64,000 nt of DNA from Strigamia acuminata. Taxonomy: Eukaryota; Arthropoda; Chilopoda; Geophilomorpha; Linotaeniidae. The stretch is taken from contig OX442314.1 in the NCBI GenBank assembly GCA_949358305.1, positions 8,921,060-8,985,059 of the forward strand, in the 5' to 3' direction. Position 1 is the stretch's first letter; every line of letters starts with the position of its first letter. Under the pieces are notes generated by a model. The model searched no databases, had not been told where the DNA came from, and worked only from the letters and a program-made list of their open reading frames with translations. Shown here piece after piece: positions 11,291 to 22,370 of the stretch. The translations under genes were made by a program, and so were the position numbers.

Positions 11291-11579
11291 TATTAATGGC
11301 CACATCTGGATGGTCTCTAATTGATTGCATTCAATCGGGTTTGAGATTCTATTAATTTTAATATTTCAATTCAGTAAAATGAATAGATTATTAATTAGAG
11401 AAGCAAATATTAATTAACAAATAGTGCAGGCAATAAACTATTTTTAAAAGGTAAATTATCATAGATATGGATGCCGTAAAGTTTATATAAAATTTATATA
11501 TGTAATATTAGAATTTATGTATTTAATATTGGAATTTATATATTTAATATTGGAATTTATATGTTTAATATTATTTTCA

Positions 11580-11857
11580 TAAAAATTTTTTTTTTCACAA
11601 AAAATGAATTGTTTTTTTTTCCATAAAAAAAAATTGTTTTTTTTTCATAAAAAATTGTTTATTTTTGATAGTTTTTTATGATAAAAAATAGTTTTTTTAT
11701 GATAAAAAATAGTTTTTTTATGATAAAAAATAGTTTTTTCTTGATAAACAATAGTTTTTTTTTGATAAAAAATATTTTTTTTTCTTTAAAAAATATTTTT
11801 TTTTTTTATAAAAAATAGTTTTTTTTTTATAAAAAATAGTTTTTTCTTTATAAAAAA
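11580..11857. repeat. AT-rich satellite, block 1
   Basis: Tandem units of about 19-22 bp of the form ATAGTTTTTTTTTATAAAAA with variants (TTGATAAACAATAG, TTCTTTAAAAAATAG). The same array continues at 14509-14820 and 23374-24005, so it was one satellite block before a mariner and a gypsy element inserted. FFIKKK-type reading frames here are repeat artefacts. Confidence 0.9.
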
Positions 11858-12131
11858 TACTCCCTCTGTCCCAAATTATGGTATACATTTGGGGTGTTTT
11901 TTCTGTCCCAAATTATGGTATACATTTCTGGTTTTATTTGATTTTTATCATTACAAATACAAAATAAATACAAAATTAATTTAATTAAGTTAAATTATTA
12001 ATAAATTCAGTCAACAATAAACAATGTGGAGTAAACAATAACAATAAATAATACTCCCTAACAATAATAAGAATAGTGATTAACAATGACAATTTTGTCG
12101 TGCAGTTTCAAGTGCATTCTGACTGCATTTG

Positions 12132-13004
12132 ATCAAGGACGACTACTCCAATGGACGGGAAACACAATGCTGTGGGGTTGGCCTATGTCTGACCAACTCC
12201 CACAATCCTTAGCGCGATTTTCAGGGGTGTATTTTCGAACTAGATTGGCAGCCATTTGCAATTTCCACTCTAAGTTCTCCCAAGTGATTGTAAAGTTTTG
12301 CAATCCAATCTAAGAAAACAGGCCTTCTAATAAATAAAAGTAAGTGATAATATTGTTAAGTAAGGCATTATTAATGTACTGGTATTATTAAAAATGAAAT
12401 CTTAATGATATTGTTATATTTTTAAGCGTGCAGCACGTAATTGTCGGTACGGACATGTGCGTTCGATCGTAAATGTTTTGCATTGAAGACTTAAATAAAA
12501 AATGAAATATGATTACTTGATTTTAATTTGTTTAGTAGTTGAAAGATTAAATATTGTACTGGTGTATTGCAAATTAATGTACAATTTAACACAAATTCTT
12601 TAACAGTGGTTCAAAATGTATGATTTTCAACCTCGTTTGAATGGAGACACCAGACTAAGATAGTCTATCAAAATCCAATATTTGTTTACATTTTTAGTTG
12701 TGTCAGTTTTTGTTTTTTATTAAATAAATAAATACAGGCGCACATTTTAAATAAATAAGCCTATTTAATTACCTTGTGGGATGTGTAAGTAACCAAATAA
12801 CTAATTGTTGTTGTTGTTGGAAATGTGCACGAGTTTATGAATTGTTTTGTCCTGACTAGGTTGTTAATGTCAGCTGACACTGTTAACCATTACCACCACA
12901 AGGTGGCGTACTAATTTATTGCGCTAAGGATTGTGGGAGTTGGTCAGACATAGGCCAACCCCACAGCATTGTGTTTCCCGTCCATTGGAGTAGTCGTCCT
13001 TGAT
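12132..13004. repeat. 84-bp perfect inverted repeat inside the mariner
   Basis: Arms 12132-12215 and 12921-13004 are exact reverse complements (84 of 84 by eye) and enclose 705 bp. The right arm contains the last 20 or so codons and the stop of the transposase. The enclosed 12216-12920 stretch is AT-rich with no ORF of note. Confidence 0.95.
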
Positions 13005-14338
13005 TTGATAGATATCGGCACACGCCCCTGACGACGGAGTTGTTCTTTATTCATGTGTTGAATTTTGTAATTGTTGTTACCCTTTGCTGTCATCACTGAC
13101 TCCATACAACATTGTAGTGTTAAAAATACATTGTCAAGTTTGTCTTTGTTTAATTCATTGAATGCGTTTTGTACACATTCAATTAATTCGTCAATTGTTT
13201 TTGGTGAAGCTTTGTGTTGTAGTGATTGGATTGAATTGAAAAATTTAAGATCTAAAACATTTAGGTCTGGACTATTTGGTGGCTGCGATTTAAATTGAAT
13301 ACACCATCCATCTTTTGATCCTTCGGCCAACAAAACAGCATCATTGTCACTAGAATGGGGTTTGGCGTTATCTTGCTGCACAAAGATGGGCTTGCGTTTA
13401 TTTGCAACTGGGAATTTATTTTTAATAGCTGGAAAAACATTTTCTATCATCATTTTTTTACACTCTGTGGCATTAATGGATTCAATATTTTTTGTAACAA
13501 GTGTTCCTTTTGTTCGATTTTTACTGTTCCGTTTAGCTGGTTCTTTATAAACAAAAGGCCAAAGTCCTATTTTCCCATCAAAGTACTGTTTCTTGGCGTG
13601 GTCATAACGTGGTCTGGCTACTGCAGCCATGAACATCACTTTAGTAATGAATCGTTTACTTTTGCATGTTCGCTCGGGCACTTGTTCATCCAGCATGACG
13701 TAATAAGAGCGTTTTTCTTTGGTTAAATAAAACCATTTTTCATCTATGTGTACGTAGTTGTGTAGATCTTCAAAATAACCATCCTGCTTTACTTTTGATA
13801 AACAAAATTGTAGACGGGCCTGTTGATTTTGGTCCGTCAATATTGGTTTCACAGTTGATGATATTCGTTTTAAATGTTCGCCCTCCTTAAATATTCGGAA
13901 TAGTGTTGACTTGGGAACATCAATAGCACACGACAAACTGCGAATTGTACCTCGTCGGTTAAGAGGGATGTCTCTAATTTTATTAAGATTTTCAGAATAA
14001 TTCTTCTGTTTTCGGCCACATTTAATCTTTTTTGATGACACATCAGCAGCAATATGTCCTTCATTATATTGTCTTTTCACTTCTTGCCAAATTCGTGAAA
14101 TAGTTAGTCTAGTAACTCCAAGTTTTCCTGCAATTTCATTAATGGCGCCACGACTCAACTTATTTCTTACATTGCTTCGTTTCAGCAAGAGTTGGAGTAT
14201 ATAATTTCGCTGATTTTCAGTCAATTGCTTCTTTTTGGTCACTTTTCTTTGCAAACAGCCATTTTCTGAATTCATTTTTATTTTATTTGAAGCACAACAG
14301 GTGCCATTTAAATTTGAGTCCATTTTGAGAAAATTCAA
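12944..14338 (-). CDS. Mariner transposase, plant-like DD39D type
   Basis: 464 codons from an ATG at 14338, with a second Met six codons on. It catalyses cut-and-paste excision and integration at TA. An N-terminal helix-turn-helix region (about residues 35-90, LTENQRNYIL...GVTRLTISRIWQEVKRQ) should bind the terminal repeats. The catalytic triad is visible: first Asp in HIDEKWFYL, second Asp in FVQQDNAKPH, third Asp in NSPDLNVLDLKFF. There are 39 residues between the second and third Asp, which defines the plant-type DD39D group rather than the usual animal DD34D. Family hallmarks include KRFITKVMFMAAVARPRYD and GKIGLWPFV. The frame is intact, so the element could be autonomous. Its C-terminal residues are encoded in the 84-bp inverted repeat, so the native terminus may have been altered. 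Confidence 0.93.
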   Translation of the reverse strand: MNFLKMDSNLNGTCCASNKIKMNSENGCLQRKVTKKKQLTENQRNYILQLLLKRSNVRNKLSRGAINEIAGKLGVTRLTISRIWQEVKRQYNEGHIAADVSSKKIKCGRKQKNYSENLNKIRDIPLNRRGTIRSLSCAIDVPKSTLFRIFKEGEHLKRISSTVKPILTDQNQQARLQFCLSKVKQDGYFEDLHNYVHIDEKWFYLTKEKRSYYVMLDEQVPERTCKSKRFITKVMFMAAVARPRYDHAKKQYFDGKIGLWPFVYKEPAKRNSKNRTKGTLVTKNIESINATECKKMMIENVFPAIKNKFPVANKRKPIFVQQDNAKPHSSDNDAVLLAEGSKDGWCIQFKSQPPNSPDLNVLDLKFFNSIQSLQHKASPKTIDELIECVQNAFNELNKDKLDNVFLTLQCCMESVMTAKGNNNYKIQHMNKEQLRRQGRVPISIKSRTTTPMDGKHNAVGLAYV

Positions 14339-14508
14339 CTCAGCAATAATGGAACGATAAATTAATTATTCAAAATGCCACCTAGTGATCAGAAAGTGCA
14401 CTTAATTTGAAAGGTTATTCAGTTAAAATATCTTAAAATTATGCAAAATTAACAATAATCAAGAATTTTTTATAGAAATGTATACCATAATTTGGGACAG
14501 AGGGAGTA

Positions 14509-14820
14509 GTTTTTTTTATAAAAAATAGTTTTTTTTTATGAAAAATAGTTTTTTTTCTTTAAAAAATAGTTTTTTTTTTTATAAAAAATAGTTTTTTTTT
14601 TATAAAAAATAGTTTTTTTTTTATAAAAAATAGTTTTTTTTTTATAAAAAATAGTTTTTTTTTATAAAAAATAGTTTTTTTTATAAAAAATAGTTTTTTC
14701 TTGATAAACAATAGTTTTTTTTTGATAAAAAATATTTTTTTTTTTATAAAAAATATTTTTTTTTTTATAAAAAATAGTTTTTTTTCTTTAAAAAATAGTT
14801 TTTTTTTTTATAAAAAATAG
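14509..14820. repeat. AT-rich satellite, block 2
   Basis: Continuation of the satellite of 11580-11857 between the mariner and element A. The last four bases ATAG are the target-site duplication of element A. Confidence 0.9.
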
Positions 14821-15823
14821 TGTCATGAACCGGTTGTTTCTGATCTTTGAAACCGCGTTTGAAAGACGCGCCAGTTACGATACAAGAGAGCCTGGTCCCG
14901 AATAAGGGCCCGGCAGCGTTAAGCAGCCTGAAGTGTGGCGGCAAGCTTAACCCCCTATTCGATCATGTTACGAATTATTACCGAGTTTGTTGGAGCCTTA
15001 AAAGTGGAAGAAGTAATGCTCACGTGCGGGCTTAACAACGCAAACGTGGCTTAGGCTAATCTGGCAGGGACCCCTAATGGCGGAGCGGCCAGACCGAGCG
15101 AGCGCGCACTAATCGCGCGCAAAAGACGAAATAAACAACTCATTAGCTACTTGAATCTAACTTCTAGTCCTTCGGCACGTATCAGCGGCATAAAACACAA
15201 AAGAACATCGAAAGGAAAGGAAACAAAGATGACACGCGGAATTTAGACACGCGATATGATAATGTAGGTCCTCAAACATGCAGAGTTAACTTGCATGGAG
15301 TTACTGCGAATTAACACAGGAAAAGTCGCCAAATGCACAACGGCCAGTTAAGGCACTTACGATAGCTCATGGTCTTACGCCTTCTGATTGAATCTGGCTT
15401 GAAACAGCTCTGAAGTGAACTTGGGCCAGATCCAATACAGAATTAGAGGTAAAGCCAATGAGGTAATCAAACCTGAGCCAATCAAACGCGCTGGTGAATA
15501 ATTAACGCGATGACTAAGCGTGAGTAACTCAAATATTTAAATTAACTAGGATAAACTAAATGAAATCAAGAGGGGTAACGGTGAGAAATACACAACTTAG
15601 ACTAGTCTGATGTGGCTGAATTGAGCCACACCAGACCAAATCAAGGGATGAAAATGAATACTAAATGAGGAAACAAGGTAAGAAAACACAAGATTAGGTT
15701 TAGGGATTTATTAGAAATCATACGAAACAATGGTTGAGAATAACAAAGGAACACACGGATAACGCGCACGAAAACACAACAATTCGGGTTAAAAACAGAG
15801 CGCGTAAATGCCGGGCCGTGACA
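14821..15823 (-). repeat. Element A 3' LTR
   Basis: 1003 bp, same length as the other LTR at 22371-23373. Differences seen by eye are at about 15036, 15549 and 15570-15571. The ends are TGTCATG and CGTGACA. Confidence 0.93.
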
Positions 15824-16359
15824 CGCCCCTGGGACCAGAGTGTTTTTATTCTCTGTCTCAGATCTGGAATCAAAAGATAATAAAAATGCGATACAAAAAA
15901 TCAAATGACAATATTGGAATGAAATGAAAATCAAACTACAACTGTGAGGCGCGAGACACTTATCGCGTGGACTCAACAACACAAGCGGGCGTTAAGCGCC
16001 GAAAACAAAACTACTAGCCCGAGCGCCAGGCACAAATGCACTAATTGCATCAATCACTTTAAAAAAGATCTCAACGCTCGCGACTACTACTCACTACAAA
16101 TAAAACAAACACCATAAATAACAAAACTTAAAGTCGCGTCTTCACCTCGACTGGAAAAGAAAGGAGTTTTAACCCCGCATTTCCCTTCGAAATGTCGACT
16201 AGCAACAACAATCAGTGAAAAATACATCAAAAAACCAACGAACACACTCATTCCAAAGTAAACAAATTCACAAACACCAAAACTCAGCTAAAAGTTCAAA
16301 CAATGCTAAAAATGAATTAATACTAGAAAAAACACTTTAAAAACATAAAAAGAAGGTGT
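15824..16359. other. Element A 3' non-coding region
   Basis: Lies between the integrase stop codon and the 3' LTR. It contains no convincing ORF. The polypurine tract expected next to the LTR is weak (CCCAGGGGCG on the minus strand, immediately inside 15824). Confidence 0.6.
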
Positions 16360-18780
16360 TCATGACGAATTTTCTCCCTGCTCACAATTCTTTAACCGAA
16401 CTCTGTTCTCGATATAAAACTTTGCGCAAACTTCGCGTGCCTTCGCGCTGAATTTGTCCACTCTGGTGTGTATATCGTCCAAGTCCACCCTGGAAATAAA
16501 ACTGGCGTCGCAATCGTCCTCAGCGTCACTCAGCACTTCCGGAAGGTTCGGCACGTCCGCCAACACCTTCGTACTGTCGTCAGGCTCGCTGTACCAGTGT
16601 CTCAAATCGACGATGTGATATGGCTGCGTTACGCTGCCATCCTCCTTCATTAACAGCACGGTGTTCGGCCCGATGATCCGGTGGATGATATAAATCCCCT
16701 CCGTCCGCTGCTGAAATCCTGCTGAGACCTGCTTGTCCGCCGACGACAAGATCCTGCTCTTCAGCGTGACCCAGTCGCCAGGCTTGAAGTCACGGGACCT
16801 CCTCTTCCGGTCGTACCATCGTTTATGTTGTAAATTCGCGATTTCCAAGTTCTTTTGCGCCTCGGCTCCGACGCGTAGCATGTAACGATGTAAATATTTT
16901 GCCTCATCCGGTGGAAGAGGGTCTCCGTCGTCGGTGTCACTGTCGAGGTCGCCTGGATAACGCGCTTCTTGTCCAACGACCATCATATACGGCGAGAACT
17001 TCAAAGATGTTTGATAACTGGAGTTGATTGCCAGAATAAAGTAGCCAATATGACGGTCCCAGTTCACATGTTCATCGATGTACGCGAGAATGCAGGTCTT
17101 CAGCGACTGGTTCAAACGCTCCGCCAAATTTCCTTGCGGGTGATATACAGATATGTACTTGTTCACAATGCCCATTTCCGCACAATGCGCTTGAAAACGC
17201 GCAGAACGAAAGGTAGGCGCATTGTCACTAATCAAAGTTTTCGGGAAGGCCCATCGTTGCACAAATTCCTCAATCTGCGCAATTGTAGTCGGCACATCTG
17301 CTTTTTCAGTAAGTCGAACGTCAACCCATCTGCTAGCTGCGTCAACCATTACGAACGCGTAGCAATTGCCCCGGCCAGACTTCAACTTTTTCCCAAAGTA
17401 ATCGACGTAAATGGTTCTGAAACGACGGCGTGGTTTTGCCGTTTCCATTTCTCCCATTGGCAAACGTCGTTCAACTTTCGCTCTCTGGCATGGCCCACAT
17501 ACTTTAATCCACTCAGACACATCCCGCTTCATTCCTGGCCAGAAAACACGCGTTTTTAAACGCATTATGGTCTTTTCAATTCCGAGATGGCCAGAAGTTG
17601 GCGGAAAATGTAAACAATGAAAATAATTTCGCCTCAATGGCTCTGGCAGGTAAATACGACGCGATTGAGCGCGTTGGCCAATTGTTACTGGCGGATACCT
17701 GCACAGAAGTCCATGATACAAAGCCATGTCTACAGATTGCTTTTTGATCTTCTCAGCCTCGTCTTCGTCAGGCGGCAAATATTTCGAATTTAAATACAAC
17801 ATAATGCCTTTCGCCCAAACATCAGCCAACTGAGCCTCCCTCATAACTTTCCGAGTTGGCAACAACTCATAGGCTGGATGCTCTGCTGGATAATCATGCA
17901 GATCTTCAGATTCATCTGACGAGACTTGGTCATTTACTGGAAGTTGTTGTGTCTGCCCCGAACGCGTATTCGGTCGAGTTGGCAATGGTGGCACCGTAGT
18001 CCGATATTCATCAGAACTTCGGTCACTTAGCAGGTGCTCACTACCAGATTTGTCTTTATCCGAAACTGGTGACGCATCTCTTGGTGATAACGAGAATAAA
18101 CGTTCACTGACTGCAGGTGACACAACCTTTCTGGGTCTTCCAACTTTACGTTTGGGTTTTGGTGGTCTTCCTCTTTTCCTTTTGGGTATAGGATCTACAG
18201 GAGCCACACTGTCCTTTTGTGGCCTTCCAACACGCCTTTTTGGCGGCAAGGCAGCTGGAGGCGTAATTACACCAGAGAGCTGGTGTGCTTCCACGACATT
18301 TTGCATGTCTGTCGGCACACTACCCCCCCTTAAGGGGTCGGGGGGTTTGGGGGGTTGGGTGTTTGAATCCCCAAACAACTCGAGCGGTTCCAACTCCTCA
18401 AATTCGCGCCCCTTTTGAAGAAGACGCGATTTCTTTCGAAGCTTGGCCGCGTTTACGATTTTTGAGCCAGATGACTTTGGCACGAAATCCTCGTCAAGCT
18501 CCACCATTTCTATGGCCGGCCAACTAGAGAAATCGTCAAAAAACGCGCAATATGTCGCATCATCCAAGAGCGGACAGTCATCGTTGCCAATTTCAATGGC
18601 TGGATCTACAGGAGCTCTGCTCAACGCATCAGCAACACGATTACTAGTGCCGCTGCAATGCAAAAACGTGAAACGATATTCCGTCATTGACAAAATCCAT
18701 CGGGCTAACCTGCCCTTTGGTTCGCGCTGAGCAAAAAGCCATTTCAACGATTTATGATTGCTCTCAAGGTAAAAGTTCAT
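16360..18780 (-). pseudogene. Element A pol remainder: RNase H end, AT-hooks, integrase
   Basis: 806 codons in the same frame as the upstream gag-protease ORF, from which it is separated by one in-frame TGA (18814-18816). Residues 1-55 complete the RNase H/connection region (SNHKSLKWL...RVADALSR). Residues 181-218 hold three AT-hook motifs (KRRVGRPQK, KRKRGRPPK, KRKVGRPRK), which bind the minor groove of AT-rich DNA. An integrase follows with an HHCC zinc-binding N-terminus (SGHLGIEKT...CGPCQRAK). Its catalytic core has Asp in IYVDYFG, Asp in LISDNAPTF and Glu in NLAERLNQS, and the C-terminal DNA-binding part includes the motif FKPGDWV. The integrase itself looks intact, but the stop and missing RT make the polyprotein non-functional as a replicase unless supplied in trans. 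Confidence 0.85.
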
Positions 18781-18813
18781 AAGTTCTAAGTAACCGCGGA
18801 ACCGCTTAACTGC

Positions 18814-21800
18814 TCAAACAGCAGCCAGACTCTCGATTTCCGTTATCGCATAGTTCTTCTCCGCACTATTTAAAGCGCGTGAGGCAAACGCAATCGGCAC
18901 ACGAATGCCGTTGTTATCCAACTGCATCAACGCAGCACCCAAGCCTGAGTAACTCGCGTCTGTCTGCAGAATATACGGCTTTTTCCAATCAGGAAATTTA
19001 CGATGCAAGGTTGATAATGCAACTTGGTTCCGCAAGTACTCGAACGCTGCCTGACAGCCATCCGTCCAATTCCACGACTGCCCATGTATCCCGTCCAACT
19101 TAGTCGGGTCGGAACATGGCAGATATTTCACAAAATTGGTTGTAGGAGAAAGCTGCCCACCAGCGGAATCACACCTTCCCTCATCATCCGAAACAATTGA
19201 ATCGGGAGGAACCGACGGAACAGACAATTTCGCAGACCGAGCTAATCTCACCCGAGCCCTGCGCACCCGACCAGAACATCGGAACTGGCTAAAACACATG
19301 GGCCTCCGGTAGACACGTGTCGTATCGCGGAATTTAGCTCTGCGCGACTTTTCGCATCGCGGAGGTGACCAAAGAAATGTCCAGTCCCTATTTTCTGCCT
19401 TCTTACGCGAAACCGCCACCTTAACCCTGAATGGCGCATCGTCATGCGATAACTCAAAAGTCTCGGCGGGCAACGCGCGATGATTTAACAAGACACAGTT
19501 CACATCACTAATCGGGGCATCAATTGCCATCTTTGGGGCGGCGGGGATAAGTGGAAACAAAAGTACCGGGTCGGAGGCCAGCGCCTGCCTCATAGTCATG
19601 AAACTACGCCGTTCCTCCGAACCCTTTATGAACCAGCAATTAAGTCCATGGTCCGTACATAAACCAACCGCTCGGCAGAAGTCTCGACCTAACAGCAGGT
19701 CCGCCGTTGAGTCCTCCATAATCAAGCACACAAAAGAGATCAGGGTAGTAGGAGCGCGCACTGTTATCTCCACGCTACCTAAAACATCAACCAATTGATT
19801 GTTTGCAACGCGAATAGTTTCATGCAGCACAACCATCTCCACCCCCATCTTCTCATGCAGCTTCTCATATAGATCTTGAGCCATGATGCAGGTCTGCGCA
19901 CCAGAGTCAAACTGCGCGATATATTGGATGTCAGTCCAAACAATCTTCACATACTGCGAATCACGTCGTATTCCCCCTTCAATCCCAATTTCAACTCTTG
20001 GCCCTTTGGATGCGTCCTTCTCTTTAGGAGAAATCATCACAAAGGAAGTCAACCTCGGAAGTATTGGGTCAGTATTAGGCGCGGTCAACACAGATTTTGG
20101 TGGCAACACGCGCTCCACTTTCAGTGGTTCCGACACAGCCTTAGGTGTTAAACCTACTTCTTCTTTGGGTCCACCACTTTGGCGTCGGACTTTGGTGGGG
20201 GCCCTCTCTCGTCTCGGAACGACCCAGGGTTTATAACAGTGCGGGCATAGCGGCGCATTCAACTTAATGTCGCGCATGTACCAGCGTTCGCGCCTGTTTT
20301 TAGCCCACTCCGCTCCGGGTGGCAATTTAATGTCTTTAGGTGGGCTGGAGTCCAGGGCAAAAGAGTAGTTTTGACTGCAGACATGAGGTTCTCCAATCTC
20401 CACCAGTGGCTTAGTCTTGACAGGAGGCGCAGATTTCGCAGCCATAATACTACGGACTGTCTGCGCCATTATGCTTTGATTGTCATCATCAAACATGCCA
20501 CCTTCCTCTAATTCACCCAAGACTTCCATCACGGCCGCAACCTTATTGCACGTGAAAAAATGTCGAGTTGGGTTCTTAGTCGCCTCTTCCGATTTTTTCA
20601 CGGCGGCTTCTTGCTTTGTAGCTGCCATTTGGGGAACCGGCATCTGACCTCGTTTTACACCGTGCAAGTCGAAATCTCTCTTATGGAGGGATCGTAACTG
20701 CAGCTCGCTGTCTGCTTGCTGTCCTCGAGCAATGGCTTGCGAGAGAGTCATAACTCCCATCTGTCGCATGACTTCCGCAACGTCAGGTTGCAGTCGTCGC
20801 TGAGCCAAATCCCATTTCCGACTATCCCCAACTATCCCTGTTTTCATCAGAAATCTTCCTGTCTCGCGCAGAAATCTCGCAGTCGGCTCCCCCATGGCCT
20901 GTCGCTTTTCTGCTAAATTAACAGTAGCTTCAGCCACGGTAAGTGAGAACGCGTCTTTGAACATCTGCGCGAACTCTTCCCATAAGATTGGTTTGGGAAG
21001 CAGGTCAACATACCAATCCAGTGCCTCGCCTTTTAATGCTTGTGGCACATACAACTCGAGATACAGCTGCTCGCTTATTCCCAAAGTATAGAAATGAGCT
21101 AACAGCTGAGTTAGGAACAAGTCTACAGCATTATATGCTCCCTTGCCCACCTCAAATTCCGGCAATTTTCCCATCCTTATTCCTTGCGGATGAGCAAAGT
21201 GAGGGGGTTGCTGTCGCCATTGCTGCTGCTGTTGGATTCCAGCCGATGGAAATGGCGGCAATTGAGGACCAGCATGAGTCTGCGGAGGAACAGCACGCGT
21301 TTGTGGAGGCGCGTTAAGCGCTGACCTCCCTTGAGCTGAACCTCGCTCTCTTTCCAGCTGACTTAAAGGTACAGACAGCTGTGCACCCACAACCGACGCT
21401 TTGTTGCGAATTATTGATCGCATAACGTCGCTGTTAATCCTGGACACAGCTGGATCTACTAAACGAGTCTGCACACGAACTCTTCCTTGCACATAAGGTC
21501 TCACACGGGCCCCACCCTGAATTATCTCACTAGGCGTTAGAATTATTGATGCGTCTCCAGGGAGATGAGGTTCGACATTGGCGGGAGGCTGCTCCATCCG
21601 GCCCAGGACGATATGAGGTTCCTGTGGCGGTGGAATCAATGGGATTCCATCCACCAACGGCGGCTGTAAAGCAGCACAACCCTCCACCACTTGTCTAACG
21701 CGAGCGACCGTATCTTCGGTCCAACCATGCAGTTGTGCATGGATAGCCCGATCCAGTCTCGCGGAGATCGCTACCTCCATATCATGGAGATACTCCCTCA

Positions 21801-22158
21801 AACCAGGCATCTCAGGGTGTGCATCTGGCTCGATTACTGATGGAGCCAAAGCGATATTTAATGGACGCGAGCCCTCCTCCGGTAAAGCAGTTTTTACGCT
21901 CTCCGGAGTTATCATAGGCGCTCTTATCGGCTCCTCCAGCTGAGGAGTGATTTCTCTTTCCATAGAGCCAGGCTGATCAGTGGAGTCGGTAATTAATTCA
22001 TCCAACCTCCCACGGAGAGCACCCGGCCTTAAACCAAAGTTTTGCTCTGCTTCCTCTCGTCGCTGTCGAGCCCGGCGTAAACGCGCAGGATCTATTCGCT
22101 CAAAGAGGTCAGCGAACATCCCCCTTCTCTTTTCAGGGGTGTCTTCCTTATTGGCCAT
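18814..22158 (-). pseudogene. Element A gag, protease and RNase H beginning (RT palm deleted)
   Basis: Start ATG 22156-22158 (MANKEDTPEKRRG), stop TGA 18814-18816, 1114 codons. The Gag capsid region lies roughly at residues 330-470 (FLTQLLAHFY...LKGEALDWYV). No CCHC zinc knuckle is seen, but Cys pairs occur in PLCPHCYKPW. A retropepsin-type protease follows, with active site FDSGAQTCIM and flap/closing motif LLLGRDF. After about 150 residues of unrelated composition the frame enters the RT thumb/connection and then RNase H (YILQTDASYSGLGAAL). The fingers and palm, including the YXDD box, are missing, so a roughly 0.6-1-kb deletion is inferred. The frame ends in a premature TGA within RNase H. 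Confidence 0.85.
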
Positions 22159-22350
22159 TTTAGCGAGACAATAAAGGTAATAGCAGCTCACTGCAAATGA
22201 TACGCGTTGTATTTAAACAACACGCAATTACTATGAAAAGTTAGTAACTTCGAAACCTTCCTTTCGGCAAAGAGTCTCTTATTAAACGCCACTGAATGCT
22301 CTTTAACTAGCAACAGTTTATCTGCGTAAGACTGAAAAAATTCCAACAGG

Positions 22351-22368
22351 TCCCGGGTTTCGGCACCA
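22351..22368 (-). other. Element A primer-binding site (tRNA-Phe)
   Basis: Two bases inside the 5' LTR. On the minus strand it reads TGGTGCCGAAACCCGGGA, the complement of the 3' end of eukaryotic tRNA-Phe including CCA (18 of 18 from general knowledge of tRNA-Phe). Confidence 0.85.
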
Positions 22369-22370
22369 CG

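Larger units (their letters stand above)
11860..14506 (-). mobile_element. Plant-type (DD39D) mariner-like transposon
   Basis: A 2647-bp element with about 31-bp terminal inverted repeats beginning CTCCCTCTGTCCCAAATTAT, flanked by TA dinucleotides (11858-11859, 14507-14508) inside the AT satellite. The left end carries a second copy of its subterminal sequence TCTGTCCCAAATTATGG about 45 bp further in. One intact transposase frame lies on the minus strand near the right end. The terminal CTCCCTC resembles plant Stowaway/mariner-like ends. An 84-bp perfect inverted repeat lies in its left half. Confidence 0.93.

Noticed and set aside
11860-14506. Plant DNA contamination as explanation of the plant-type mariner
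   Set aside because: The element has a TA duplication within the same AT satellite that continues on both sides and next to animal genes, so it is integrated in this genome.
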